A DNA stretch of 64,000 nucleotides from Runella sp. MFBS21 (GTDB lineage Bacteria; Bacteroidota; Bacteroidia; Cytophagales; Spirosomataceae), in assembly GCF_029433105.1 (NCBI RefSeq), contig NZ_JARNTW010000011.1, forward strand, positions 62,001 to 126,000. Reading direction: 5' to 3'. Of the stretch, positions 18,316 to 28,275 are shown piece after piece. Every line of letters starts with the position of its first letter. Within the stretch, counting starts at the first letter, position 1. A program made the translations under genes and the position numbers. The notes below the pieces were generated by a model. The model did not search any database, had not been told where the DNA came from, and saw nothing but the letters and a program-made list of their open reading frames with translations.

Positions 18316-20931
18316 ATGACCTGTGATATGGGAAAAAATTTACGTTTTTATGCGATAATAATGGGGGTAATGGCACTGAGCTTACAGGTTGGAAGAATAT
18401 ACGGACAATCATGCGAGGAGTCAGTGGATATTCCTGATGCCGAAAAAAAATTCACCACTGGAAATTTTGATGAAGTTTTCTCGATTCTTTTACCCTGTTT
18501 GAAAACCGGCTATTCGCCCAATGCCAAAGTACAAGCTTATAAAATTTTGGCTATGACATACCTGGCTCTCGACTCTACGCAGCAAGCGAGTCGGTCGATA
18601 CAGAATTTGTTGGCTATCAACCCCAGTTTTGTCCCTGATTTTGCGTCTTCACCCCAATTTAAAGAGCTTTTTCAATACGTAAAAGACTCCCAAGAACGCA
18701 TCATTCAAATTACGTCGGTGTCCAAGCGCGCCGAAAATGTCTTGAAAGTACCCGCCACCGTGACCGTGATTACCGACAAAGATATCATCAAGCGAGGGTA
18801 TCAAAATCTCGAACAAGTACTACACGACCTCTCAGGATTTGATATCGCCAAAGGCAACGGCCCCGGCTACTCCAATTTCTACGGTCGAGGATATCGCTCT
18901 ACTTCCAACGACCGCATGCTCATGCTAATCGATGGTATTGAAGAAAATGACTTGGCCTCCGACAATATCCCTATTTCGCGTCAATACCCTTTGTCAGACA
19001 TCGAACGCATTGAAGTAGTGTATGGTCCTGCTGCTACTATGTATGGCAACAATGCTTTTGTGGGTGTCATTAACATTATCACCAAAAAATACGCCGAAAT
19101 CATCGATGCCAACAATAAAGTTGAGGTAAAAGGACAAAGCAGGTACGGCACTTGGAACAGTCGCTACCTTGACGCCACAGTCGCTACCAAAACCAAAGAC
19201 GTGGCGATTTCGGTATCAGGAAGGTTTTTTGAATCAAATGAAATGAACCTCTCCCAATACCCTGAGTGGAATTATGGCACCCGTGAAGTAAGCGACTATG
19301 CAAGCCATTTGAATCGTACGGGTACCGCTGCTCAAACCTACGCCGCTAGTACACAGCTTCTTACCAAATACCCCAACTCTGACTTATATACGGTCGAATA
19401 TGCCAACAACGCCATCAGTGCTATCAAACTTACTCCCAAAGGACAACAAAAAGCGGCCGAGCTTGACAATCAGCTTTTCAACGGAAACGCTTATAACCAG
19501 CCTGTTTCTTTCAACGACTTTTCGAGGGATTGGTACATCAAAGGCAAAATGGAATTTAAAGAATTTACCATTCTTACTTCCTCTTGGCGAACCGACGAAG
19601 GAGCCGCCCCTTGGTATACCAACCAAACCCGCCTCAGCACCCGCAATCTCTCACGGTGGATTACTTTGTACCGCAGTCTAGCCGGTATTTATAATAAAGT
19701 GCTAAGCGAAAAATTTCAGATTGTTATTTTAAGTTCTTATCGCTTACATGAAATTGACGGCGGTACCAATCTTGCTTCTTATCGGAGCTATTACAACAAT
19801 CGCCTCGGTATCGCTGACTTAGCAGCGGGTACTACGCCTACTTACTCTACTGTTTATTATTATCGAGGGTCAAATCAATTCCGCAACGAACTGCGGGCTT
19901 TGTGGAGTCCTTTGCCTACGCTCGACATCAACAGTGGCGTAGAGTACCGAAACAGTATCATTCAAGGGAATTATATTACTTCCGCGACTCCTAATCCCGA
20001 CGACATTGGCTTCCCAGCTGATACCCTTCGGGGAGGCAACAATTTCCGTGCTCTTGATTTGGGAATTTATACCCAGGCCACTTATCGTTATTCTCCGTCT
20101 TTAAATTTAGTAGCGGGTTTGCGCCTTGACAACAATCGCGTCCGTAAAAGCGGAGGATATGGCGTAGTCGTAAACCCCCGTTTGTCAGTGATTTATAGTA
20201 AGGGAAACTTTATTTTCAAAGGCATTTATGCCGAAGCTTTCAAGGATGCCTCTTATTTACAAAAATACGGAACCACCTCCGATCGGCGGCTCAACAACCC
20301 CACCCTTCAGCCCGAAAAAGTGCGAAACATGGAGTTTAGTGTTTATTATAAAATATCCAAAGAAGCCAATATCAACATTGCCGCTTATCGCGCCAATTAT
20401 AGCAATGCTGTAGGACTCGTGACGGTCGTGCTCGAAAATGGCACTCGCACCAATCAATTCCAGGGGATTGGTCGGCAACGCATTTGGGGCATACAAGCCG
20501 AAGCCAATTACCAAACCGAAAAGCTCAACATCTGGAGCAATTTTACCTATACCAATCCTACTGATTTGGCATCGGGGCTTAGAGTCAGCGACATTGCCAA
20601 TTTTTCTTTCAATATAGGTGCCAACTATCAGCTCAACAAAAGCTGGCATTTCAACCTTACCTCTCACTACGTAAGCGCGCGTAAGTCTGGTGCTGGTACT
20701 TCAGGAAGCCGCAACCCTATTCAATCGTTTGATCCTTATCTGGTGCTAGACGGCGTTGTGACTTATCACAACCTCTTTAAGGGCGTATCGGTACAAGCGA
20801 CCGTCAACAACCTCTTGGACAAAGAATATTTTGTACCCGGCATCAGAGAGGCCGATAACATCGTAGGTGCATCCAGGTTTCCACAAGAACATCGAAATTT
20901 TTCAATTGGTATTTTATTCGACATTAAATGA
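18316..20931 (+). CDS. TonB-dependent receptor with N-terminal TPR-like domain
   Basis: The protein has a signal peptide (ending near VGRIYGQ) and a short TPR-like segment (AEKKFTTGNFDEVFSILLPCL ... AINPSF). The TonB plug follows: ITSVSKRAENVLKVPATVTVIT, FYGRGYRS, MLIDGI, and IERIEVVYGPAATMYGNNAFVGVINIIT. A 22-strand barrel continues to the end. It should sit in the outer membrane and import, or sense, a ligand. The TPR-like segment in place of a carboxypeptidase-like domain is unusual and could contact periplasmic partners. ATG at 18316 or 18328 is preferred to a TTG at 18310. Its stop overlaps the following acetyltransferase gene. Confidence 0.9.
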   Translation: MTCDMGKNLRFYAIIMGVMALSLQVGRIYGQSCEESVDIPDAEKKFTTGNFDEVFSILLPCLKTGYSPNAKVQAYKILAMTYLALDSTQQASRSIQNLLAINPSFVPDFASSPQFKELFQYVKDSQERIIQITSVSKRAENVLKVPATVTVITDKDIIKRGYQNLEQVLHDLSGFDIAKGNGPGYSNFYGRGYRSTSNDRMLMLIDGIEENDLASDNIPISRQYPLSDIERIEVVYGPAATMYGNNAFVGVINIITKKYAEIIDANNKVEVKGQSRYGTWNSRYLDATVATKTKDVAISVSGRFFESNEMNLSQYPEWNYGTREVSDYASHLNRTGTAAQTYAASTQLLTKYPNSDLYTVEYANNAISAIKLTPKGQQKAAELDNQLFNGNAYNQPVSFNDFSRDWYIKGKMEFKEFTILTSSWRTDEGAAPWYTNQTRLSTRNLSRWITLYRSLAGIYNKVLSEKFQIVILSSYRLHEIDGGTNLASYRSYYNNRLGIADLAAGTTPTYSTVYYYRGSNQFRNELRALWSPLPTLDINSGVEYRNSIIQGNYITSATPNPDDIGFPADTLRGGNNFRALDLGIYTQATYRYSPSLNLVAGLRLDNNRVRKSGGYGVVVNPRLSVIYSKGNFIFKGIYAEAFKDASYLQKYGTTSDRRLNNPTLQPEKVRNMEFSVYYKISKEANINIAAYRANYSNAVGLVTVVLENGTRTNQFQGIGRQRIWGIQAEANYQTEKLNIWSNFTYTNPTDLASGLRVSDIANFSFNIGANYQLNKSWHFNLTSHYVSARKSGAGTSGSRNPIQSFDPYLVLDGVVTYHNLFKGVSVQATVNNLLDKEYFVPGIREADNIVGASRFPQEHRNFSIGILFDIK

Positions 20932-21518
20932 ATATGAATGCTTTACCCAACGTGATGGAACTAATGGTGATGGAAAACAACAAAACAATCCCCCTTCCTA
21001 ACGGATTTGAGCTTCATGAAGGGCATTTTCCTGAACGACTAGAAGAAATAGGCCGATTCAGAATCAAAGCTTGGCGTCATGAAAACGGAATCAGTTCCAG
21101 TTTTTTTTCACAAGATGCGTGGATTGATAGCATTGACAATCAAGCCATTCATTGGATTATTACCCAAAACAACACCATCGTGGCAGCTGCTCGGTTGAGT
21201 TTTCATGATGATTTAGAGGATGTTCCTTATAATGATTTTTTGCATCCAGAGCACGGGCTATTGTTTGATCACCCTCCTATTGCGTCTATCAATCGGCTGG
21301 TAGTCGATCCCGCTTTTCGCGGAAGAGGCTTTGCCAAAATCCTCGACCAAGAACGTATCAAAGTAGCAACACAATACGGCTCAAAAGTAATGATTGCTTT
21401 TCCTCAATTATCGCGTTTGGAGTCGTTACAAAGACTAGGATTTTCGTTGATTTCGCAACTAAGAAACATCCCCGAAATGCCCGAGCGTCCCTTTTTCTTA
21501 ATGAAATTAGACTTATAA
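20928..21518 (+). CDS. GNAT family N-acetyltransferase
   Basis: This 196-residue GNAT-fold protein has the acetyl-CoA motif A segment INRLVVDPAFRGRGFAKILDQERI, in which RGRGFA is the pyrophosphate-binding loop. RLSFHDDLEDVPYNDF before it and LQRLGFSLISQ after it fit motifs D and B. The start codon overlaps the TonB-receptor stop (ATGA), so it is translationally coupled. It may modify a protein or small molecule of the signalling block; the substrate is unknown. The N-terminal 25 residues before the conserved core could reflect an earlier-than-real start. Confidence 0.8.
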   Translation: MNMNALPNVMELMVMENNKTIPLPNGFELHEGHFPERLEEIGRFRIKAWRHENGISSSFFSQDAWIDSIDNQAIHWIITQNNTIVAAARLSFHDDLEDVPYNDFLHPEHGLLFDHPPIASINRLVVDPAFRGRGFAKILDQERIKVATQYGSKVMIAFPQLSRLESLQRLGFSLISQLRNIPEMPERPFFLMKLDL

Positions 21519-21531
21519 AACCTCTTTTTTA

Positions 21532-24438
21532 ATGTTCAAAAGAAAAGCGATATATGGTATTCTCAACTTGAAGGCAGGAGATCTCTCTATGGTCTTACCT
21601 TTCATGCGTTATTCTTTTTTTATGGGAGTATCGGTCGCCATCTTTTATACGGCGAGTATGTCGTTGTTTATCAATAGTTTTGATCGCACCATGCTCCCTA
21701 AAGTATACATCGCAAGTGGTATCATTGTGTATGCGTTGGGGTTTATTGTTGCCAAAATTCAAGAGAAAGTATACTTTTCTAAATTGGCTCTGGGACTTAT
21801 TGTCTTTCTGATTGTATCGGTAGTGGGGTTATTAGTTCTGCATTTCTTGACGGGTAGTAAATGGGTGTACTTTCTTCTATTTCTTTGGAATCGGGTTTTT
21901 GTTTTTGTCAACGGAATTGCCTTCTGGGCCATTGTTTCGCGGATTTTCAATCTACAGCAAGCCAAGCGCCTCATTAGCTTTATCACCACTGGCGATGTGT
22001 TTTCGTCGATTATAAGTTATTTATCAATTCCGTTGTTATTACAATTTATCGATACCAATCAACTTCTGTATATTTCTGTCATTGTACTGATAGTATGCTT
22101 GGTAGTGATGGTATCAATTGGTAAAAAATATGAGCCTGAGCTTGCCATCATTGCCCGGGCACCTTCCAAAAACGAACGCAAAACACTCCGCTATTTTTTT
22201 GAATCTCCTTACTATACAGCCATCTTTTTGCTTGCGCTGATGCCGGTGGTAGGTTTGTTTTATGTGGAGTTTATGTTTGCAGTAGAGTCCAAAAATGTGT
22301 TTCCCAACAAAGAAAGTTTAACCAGTTTTCTAGGATTCTTTTTTGGACTGTGCGCTATTATTGAGCTACTCATCAAGACTTTTTTGTACGGAAGAGTCAT
22401 CGAAAAATACGGCCTCAAACTCGGCCTTATCATTCTACCCTTGGCACTTACCGTATTTTTTGTATTTGCGGCGTTATATGGGTCTTTTTATGGCAACAAC
22501 TACGTCTTTTTTGCCTTTGTAGCAATGGCTCGTTTTTTTATGAGCACCTTCCGTAAATCTATCAATGACCCCTCTTTTCAACTTTTATTTCAACCTATTG
22601 TCCCTGACGAACGCATCGAGCTACAAAGTCGGATCGAAGGCGGCCCCAAAGCAATGGGCAATATAGTGGCGGGAGTTTTGTTGATGGCGCTTACCTATTT
22701 TTCTTTTGTAGACAGTGTTTATTTGTCTTATTTCTTCGTTTTGGTGCTTTTGGGCTGGTTGTCAATCTCTTTCAAGACCCAAAACCTCTATCGCAATGTG
22801 CTAAAAAACTTGCTCATGGATGTCAACAAGTTTAAAAAAGCCTATCAAAAGCACAAAATATCGATACTTTCATCACCTCATTTTAGCAAAATCACAGAAA
22901 TAAACCAGCGCTATGACTTTGAGAAAGTAATTCGATTAGCTACCTCTCCTCGCTCTGAAGAAAGATTGAAATCGGTGTATTTGTTAGAAAAATCAGGACG
23001 CTATTTTGCTTACAAACACCTCGAAACGCTGCTACAAGACCCCAACACTCAAGTAAGGCAAGCGGCCATATTGGCCGCAGGCAATATCAAAAAAAGTGAA
23101 CTTTGGCCTTATTTGTTCAACAACTTACCTTCAAAATATTTCGCCAAATCAACCTCTTTGGCTTTAGCTCGTATTGGGGAGCCGGTGATTGGCGAACTTG
23201 AGCGTTATTTTAATCGTGTTGAAAACGATAAAGTTACACAGCTAACCATCATTGGTATTTTTGAAAAAATCATCAGCCCTGCTTCTTTGCGGATTTTGCG
23301 GGCCAAAATCAACCACCCTGACCCTCAGATAAGAGACCGGGTATATGAAGCCCTCAAAAACCTAAACCACCGCGCCACTTCTCTCGAACGCCCCCATATC
23401 AATGCCGAAATCGACGAAAGAGCAGCCTTGATTGTTTGGCTCCTTGCAGCCCGAAGAGATATTTCTACCCAAAAAGACCTCATCAAACTACGGAAAGCCA
23501 TCTCGGCCGAAAACCGCCAAATGGTGCCAAAGCTTTTTACGCTCCTTGATATTCTCAACGGTGAGCAGGGTTTTGAACTCATCAAAGAACTATACGACAA
23601 CAAAGGAGAAGATACCAAGGGCTTTTTGCAGGAGGTTTTCAATATGTCACTTACCGAAGATTTGAGGGTAAAATTGGTACCTATTTTTGAGGATACTCCG
23701 CTCAACGAAAAATTGCAGAAATGCCAAGCCAATTATCCTCAACAAAACTTGACGGTAGAAGAGCGTATTCTGGATATTATCAATAAAGATTTCTCTCAAA
23801 TCTCTAAATCGCTCAAGGCCATCGCCATCCAGCATTTACTAAGATTTCCAGAGTCAGATCATAGATATATACTCATTGCTTGTGCCAATTCAGACGCGGT
23901 GATTGTGGCCGAATCAGCCCTATATGTGTTGTATCAACTTTATCCCGAATCATTTGCAGAGTTTAAAGAAACAGCACTTTTACATGAAGCAGAAAGCTCG
24001 GTGTTGTTATGTGAAAAAATTGAAAAAGGGCTAAAAAAAGACGAGTTATTGGTCTATAAGCTCTCTCATATTAGACCATTAGAGCTTTTTGAAAACATCC
24101 CAAGTGACGAATTGCTCACGATTGCCAATCAGCGAGTCAGTCTTCATCTTAACGAAGGCGAGATTATATTTATGCAACCTTATTGTAGCGATGGCTTGCC
24201 TTGCGTGTTGGTCAGAAGGGGCGAAATCGAGCTTCATGAATCAGACGGTACGCATCTATTGCTCAGCAAAGACGACTATTGGTATCGGTCCCCTGTGCCC
24301 CCTCCTCATAGTTTGCTGCATTCGATAAAGGCCCTCAAAGCCACTGAGCTTATTTTATTGGATCCGTATTTAGTATATAATCTAATTGCCCAAGATGAAA
24401 TAGAAAAAAGTAGCATTCTTATTCATGAAGGCGAATAA
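21532..24438 (+). CDS. MFS/nucleotide-translocase-like transporter fused to HEAT repeats and a cyclic-nucleotide-binding-like domain
   Basis: This 968-residue protein has about 12 membrane helices in residues 1-425, of MFS or ATP/ADP-translocase-like appearance. A soluble helical-repeat region (about 460-810) follows, with HEAT units such as RLKSVYLLEKSGRYFAYKHL and DPNTQVRQAAILAAGNI. A C-terminal domain (about 850-960) begins FENIPSDELLTIANQRV and continues with LNEGEIIFMQ, typical of cNMP-binding beta barrels. The phosphate-binding cassette is not clear, so a ligand is uncertain. Such fusions suggest a transporter turned into a sensor. The start lies 13 bp after the GNAT, and the end overlaps the next kinase gene. 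Confidence 0.82.
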   Translation: MFKRKAIYGILNLKAGDLSMVLPFMRYSFFMGVSVAIFYTASMSLFINSFDRTMLPKVYIASGIIVYALGFIVAKIQEKVYFSKLALGLIVFLIVSVVGLLVLHFLTGSKWVYFLLFLWNRVFVFVNGIAFWAIVSRIFNLQQAKRLISFITTGDVFSSIISYLSIPLLLQFIDTNQLLYISVIVLIVCLVVMVSIGKKYEPELAIIARAPSKNERKTLRYFFESPYYTAIFLLALMPVVGLFYVEFMFAVESKNVFPNKESLTSFLGFFFGLCAIIELLIKTFLYGRVIEKYGLKLGLIILPLALTVFFVFAALYGSFYGNNYVFFAFVAMARFFMSTFRKSINDPSFQLLFQPIVPDERIELQSRIEGGPKAMGNIVAGVLLMALTYFSFVDSVYLSYFFVLVLLGWLSISFKTQNLYRNVLKNLLMDVNKFKKAYQKHKISILSSPHFSKITEINQRYDFEKVIRLATSPRSEERLKSVYLLEKSGRYFAYKHLETLLQDPNTQVRQAAILAAGNIKKSELWPYLFNNLPSKYFAKSTSLALARIGEPVIGELERYFNRVENDKVTQLTIIGIFEKIISPASLRILRAKINHPDPQIRDRVYEALKNLNHRATSLERPHINAEIDERAALIVWLLAARRDISTQKDLIKLRKAISAENRQMVPKLFTLLDILNGEQGFELIKELYDNKGEDTKGFLQEVFNMSLTEDLRVKLVPIFEDTPLNEKLQKCQANYPQQNLTVEERILDIINKDFSQISKSLKAIAIQHLLRFPESDHRYILIACANSDAVIVAESALYVLYQLYPESFAEFKETALLHEAESSVLLCEKIEKGLKKDELLVYKLSHIRPLELFENIPSDELLTIANQRVSLHLNEGEIIFMQPYCSDGLPCVLVRRGEIELHESDGTHLLLSKDDYWYRSPVPPPHSLLHSIKALKATELILLDPYLVYNLIAQDEIEKSSILIHEGE

Positions 24439-27400
24439 TATGACTCTTGTATCAATGAAAAACACTATATCAATTACCCATAGCTCTTATGTACCTTCTT
24501 GGCCTTCCTTGATTTTGAAGGTGTGGGGAGTGGTATGTCTGATGATATGGGTAACAAGTATCAATGCTCAAGTCAACGACAACACTACTGAGAAAGGAAT
24601 TCCGCTCAGCAGATTGTTTATTCCTAAAGAATACAATGCTCACGGCCAAAACTTTGCGATTGCCCAAGACACGCGCGGCTTGATGTATTTTGGAAACTTT
24701 GCAGGAGTGCTAGAATACGACGGAGTAACATGGCGTACGATTCCTACCCAAAATATCACAAAAGTATCGGCCTTACACGTGAGCAAATTTGGAAGAGTTT
24801 TTGTGGGAGCATTGGGCGAATTTGGTTATCTCAAACCCGATAGCCTCGGTACCTTATATTTCGAAAGTTTGAGCAAAGATGTCAAAACAAATTTCGGGGC
24901 TATTATCAATATTTTTCAAACCAATGAAGGTATCTATTTTATCTCCCAACGACACATTTTTTTGCTAACACCCAAAGGGTTAAAAGAGTTTAAGGTCAAT
25001 GGCACGATTATGTCGTCGTTTTATGCCAACGAAAAAATCATTGTATTGCTTAAAGACAGTGGTCCACAATTTATCGAAGGGCAAAGTCTCATTCCTATTT
25101 CCAAGGCTCCCTCCACTCCTACCCTCTTTGACTTAACGGCTGTTTTTCCAATAAGCAACAATGAGTTTTTGTTGCTCACAAGTAGTCAAGGCTTGTTCAA
25201 ACTCACAAACAACACTATTCAAGTATTTGATTGTGAAGCCAATAAGTACCTTACCTCCAATCAAACATCAGCGGGTACCGTACTCGACAATGGAGATTTG
25301 GCCATTAGCACACTCAACCAAGGAGTTTTGGAAGTATCGCCTCAAGGACAAATCAAAAACCGAATCAAAGACAATGATTACCTCCAAGACCTTCAGGTAA
25401 ACGCCATGTTTTCGGACCGTGACGGCATGCTTTGGCTTGCCCTCAACAATGGGATTGTGCAAATTGAGATAGCTTCGCCTATCGAAAGATTCAATGAGTT
25501 TAGTAATTTGAAAGGCGAAGTGAAGGCTATCAGTCGCTACAATGGCCGCTTATATGTGGGTACGCTCAATGGTCTTTTTTCTGTAAATGGATTTTTGGTC
25601 AACAATATAGCAGGAATCAACGCAAGCTGCTTCGGATTGGCTAAGTCGTCAACAGGACTGTGGATTGCGACAAACAAAGGCTTATTGAAATTGGTCGGTA
25701 ATAATTCTGTTCAGCAAATCACTCCCTTTTATTCCCTTTGTGTCTATACTTCTCAATCTAATCCTAACCACGTATTTGTAGGACAACAAAACGGTCTAGG
25801 GATGATTACGACTTCGGGCAAAGGTCAAAGCTACAAACTCGTTCCGCAAATAACGGAACAAATCATGAACATCACGGAAGACGAAAACGGCAATCTATGG
25901 CTTGAAACCCTCACCGAAGGGCTTATCAAATTCAATGTAGCTTCCAATCAGGTTAAGAAATATACTACCCAAGAGGGCCTATCTGTGATGGTCAACAACC
26001 GCGTCGTAGCTACTTCCAAAGGACTCATCGCTTACAATCAAAAAGGCGTCTTTAGATACAATCCTACCAAAGATGTCTTTGAATCCTTTAATTTATTCCA
26101 GACCAAAAACTCATCCGCAGCTTATTGGAATGGCATCATCGTAGAAGATCAAGCCAAAAACCTCTGGACCACTCGTGGTGATGAAAAAGTAATTACACTT
26201 TATCAAAAACTTGACCAACCAACCAAACCTTACCAAGAAATTGCTACGCCTTTCTTACCCCTGGCTGAGACTTCTTTTGGAGTGATTTATCCTGATGTCA
26301 ATCAAGTAGTTTGGTTTGGAGGAGCCGAAGGACTCATCAAATTTGACCTCAAAACAAGCCGCGATTACAATCGTGAGTATGCCTCGTTGATTCGTAAAAT
26401 CAGCAAAGGAAATCAGATTCTTTACAATGGATACCCTACCGATACTATCGCCAAACAAAATAACATGGCTGTGCGTAGGATTGAATTGGACTATCAAGAC
26501 AACAACATTCTTTTCGAATTTGCGGCACCGAGTTTTCATGCCAACGAAATCTTGGAATTTCAGTACTATCTCGAAAATTTTGATCAAGCATGGTCAGAAT
26601 GGACTACCCAATCTCAAAAAGAATATACCAACCTCCCACCGGGCAATTATCAGTTTAAGGTCAAAGCGCGTAATATTTATGGTATCGAAAGCGAAGAAAC
26701 TGTTGTTCTGTTTAGGGTACTTACGCCTTTGTATCTCCAATGGTGGGCTATCTTACTGTACGGTATTCTGATTGGCACGGCCATTTATTTTTCGGTGAGA
26801 TGGCGATTGAGAGTGCTTGAAAGAGAAAAGCTAGAGCTAGAGAATCTTATCCAAGAGCGTACAGAAGAGGTAGTTAGCCAAAAAGTAGAACTAGAAAAAC
26901 AGTCGGATGAACTTACCAATAAAAATGACCAACTCGAAAAGATAGACATTATTGTACAGGCCATCAATACTGAAATCAATTTTGGCAATTTGTTTCAAAC
27001 GGTTTTGACCCGCCTCAAAGTGATTCGCAACATGGACTGCGCCAGTGCGTTGATTTATGACAAAGACACCAACGGCTATCGTTTCAAGGCACTTTATGGA
27101 TTCAGTGAGTTATCACTTTTAGGAGCCGTACAATTGACTCCCGAACAAGCCGAAAAACGCTACTTAGACGAAGCTATCGAGGTATATGAAGATATCTATT
27201 TCAAAAACGATATCAAATACGATAAGCTCAACAATATGATTGACCAACTCGTCACTCCCAAGTCAATGATTACGATTGTTATCAAAGTTGACAATCACAT
27301 TGAAGGTTTTATCACGCTCGAAAACTGCGCCCGTGCTAGCGCTTTTGACCAGCGAGATTTCAATATGATCAAAAACCTCAAGGAGCACCTTATTGCGGCT

Positions 27401-28264
27401 TATATCAAAACCCGTTTGTTGGAAAACCTTGAAAAAACCCTGAGCAATCTCAAAGAAACCCAAGAAGAACTCATTCGTCAAGAGCGCTTGGCATCGGTTG
27501 GGCAGCTTACCAAAGGAATTGTGGACCGCATTTTGAATCCTCTCAACTACATTAACAACTTCTCGGAATCGTCTAAGTTGCTCATCGACGAGTTCCAAGA
27601 GCTTATTGATAAATACCAAGCAGAATTGTCAGACGATTTAAAAGATGATGCCTATGACTTATTAGATGTACTCAAAAGCAGTATTTCAAAAATATACGAC
27701 CACGGCAGCAGCACCACACGTATCGTCAAAGACATGCAAAAGCTTCTGAAAGAAAAATCGAGAGACTTTTTTGAAACAGACCTTAACAATTTTGTGGAAA
27801 ATCGCGCCAAAGCTGTTTACCAAGAATTCAAAAATACCAACAAGGATTTCAACGGGCAGCTTCTCATACATTTGGATAAACAACCTGCCAAAACCAACAT
27901 TTTACCTCCCGAATTGGGCGATGTCATCACTAGCCTTGTAGACAATGCCCTGTATACCCTCGCGGAGAAAAGCAAACTAAATAAGGGTTTTGAACCTCTG
28001 GTGACTATCACTACCGAAGTAGCATCAGAGGAAGTAGCACTCAAAATTAAAGATAATGGGAAAGGTATTCCAAAAAGGGATTTAGCCCTACTATTTAGCC
28101 CCTTTTTCACTACCAAACCTACCTCAAAAGGTACAGGTCTGGGATTATTTATGAGTAAAGACATTATAGAATTGCACAAAGGGAAAATTAGTATCAATTC
28201 AAAAGAAGGTGAGTTTACGGAGGTAGTGATTGTATTACCTACCGTAAAATCGTCTTCTTTATAA
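24425..28264 (+). CDS. Hybrid propeller-type sensor kinase lacking the phosphoacceptor His
   Basis: This 1279-residue protein has a signal anchor and a two-component-regulator propeller (about 60-680; repeats such as GMLWLALNNGIVQIE and NGRLYVGTLNGLF). A Y_Y_Y domain follows (about 690-760, NLPPGNYQFKVKARNIYG), then a membrane helix (about 770-790), a coiled coil and a GAF-like domain (about 850-1000). The H-box region reads LTKGIVDRILNPLNYINNF, where the normal HE is replaced by Asp1034-Arg. The ATPase part is intact: LVDNALYTL, DNGKGIP, GTGLGLF. It may bind ATP but cannot use the standard His. A start at 24440, just after the upstream stop, is also possible. The intact kinase gene follows 12 bp later. 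Confidence 0.88.
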   Translation: MKANNMTLVSMKNTISITHSSYVPSWPSLILKVWGVVCLMIWVTSINAQVNDNTTEKGIPLSRLFIPKEYNAHGQNFAIAQDTRGLMYFGNFAGVLEYDGVTWRTIPTQNITKVSALHVSKFGRVFVGALGEFGYLKPDSLGTLYFESLSKDVKTNFGAIINIFQTNEGIYFISQRHIFLLTPKGLKEFKVNGTIMSSFYANEKIIVLLKDSGPQFIEGQSLIPISKAPSTPTLFDLTAVFPISNNEFLLLTSSQGLFKLTNNTIQVFDCEANKYLTSNQTSAGTVLDNGDLAISTLNQGVLEVSPQGQIKNRIKDNDYLQDLQVNAMFSDRDGMLWLALNNGIVQIEIASPIERFNEFSNLKGEVKAISRYNGRLYVGTLNGLFSVNGFLVNNIAGINASCFGLAKSSTGLWIATNKGLLKLVGNNSVQQITPFYSLCVYTSQSNPNHVFVGQQNGLGMITTSGKGQSYKLVPQITEQIMNITEDENGNLWLETLTEGLIKFNVASNQVKKYTTQEGLSVMVNNRVVATSKGLIAYNQKGVFRYNPTKDVFESFNLFQTKNSSAAYWNGIIVEDQAKNLWTTRGDEKVITLYQKLDQPTKPYQEIATPFLPLAETSFGVIYPDVNQVVWFGGAEGLIKFDLKTSRDYNREYASLIRKISKGNQILYNGYPTDTIAKQNNMAVRRIELDYQDNNILFEFAAPSFHANEILEFQYYLENFDQAWSEWTTQSQKEYTNLPPGNYQFKVKARNIYGIESEETVVLFRVLTPLYLQWWAILLYGILIGTAIYFSVRWRLRVLEREKLELENLIQERTEEVVSQKVELEKQSDELTNKNDQLEKIDIIVQAINTEINFGNLFQTVLTRLKVIRNMDCASALIYDKDTNGYRFKALYGFSELSLLGAVQLTPEQAEKRYLDEAIEVYEDIYFKNDIKYDKLNNMIDQLVTPKSMITIVIKVDNHIEGFITLENCARASAFDQRDFNMIKNLKEHLIAAYIKTRLLENLEKTLSNLKETQEELIRQERLASVGQLTKGIVDRILNPLNYINNFSESSKLLIDEFQELIDKYQAELSDDLKDDAYDLLDVLKSSISKIYDHGSSTTRIVKDMQKLLKEKSRDFFETDLNNFVENRAKAVYQEFKNTNKDFNGQLLIHLDKQPAKTNILPPELGDVITSLVDNALYTLAEKSKLNKGFEPLVTITTEVASEEVALKIKDNGKGIPKRDLALLFSPFFTTKPTSKGTGLGLFMSKDIIELHKGKISINSKEGEFTEVVIVLPTVKSSSL

Positions 28265-28275
28265 TCAATGTTAAC

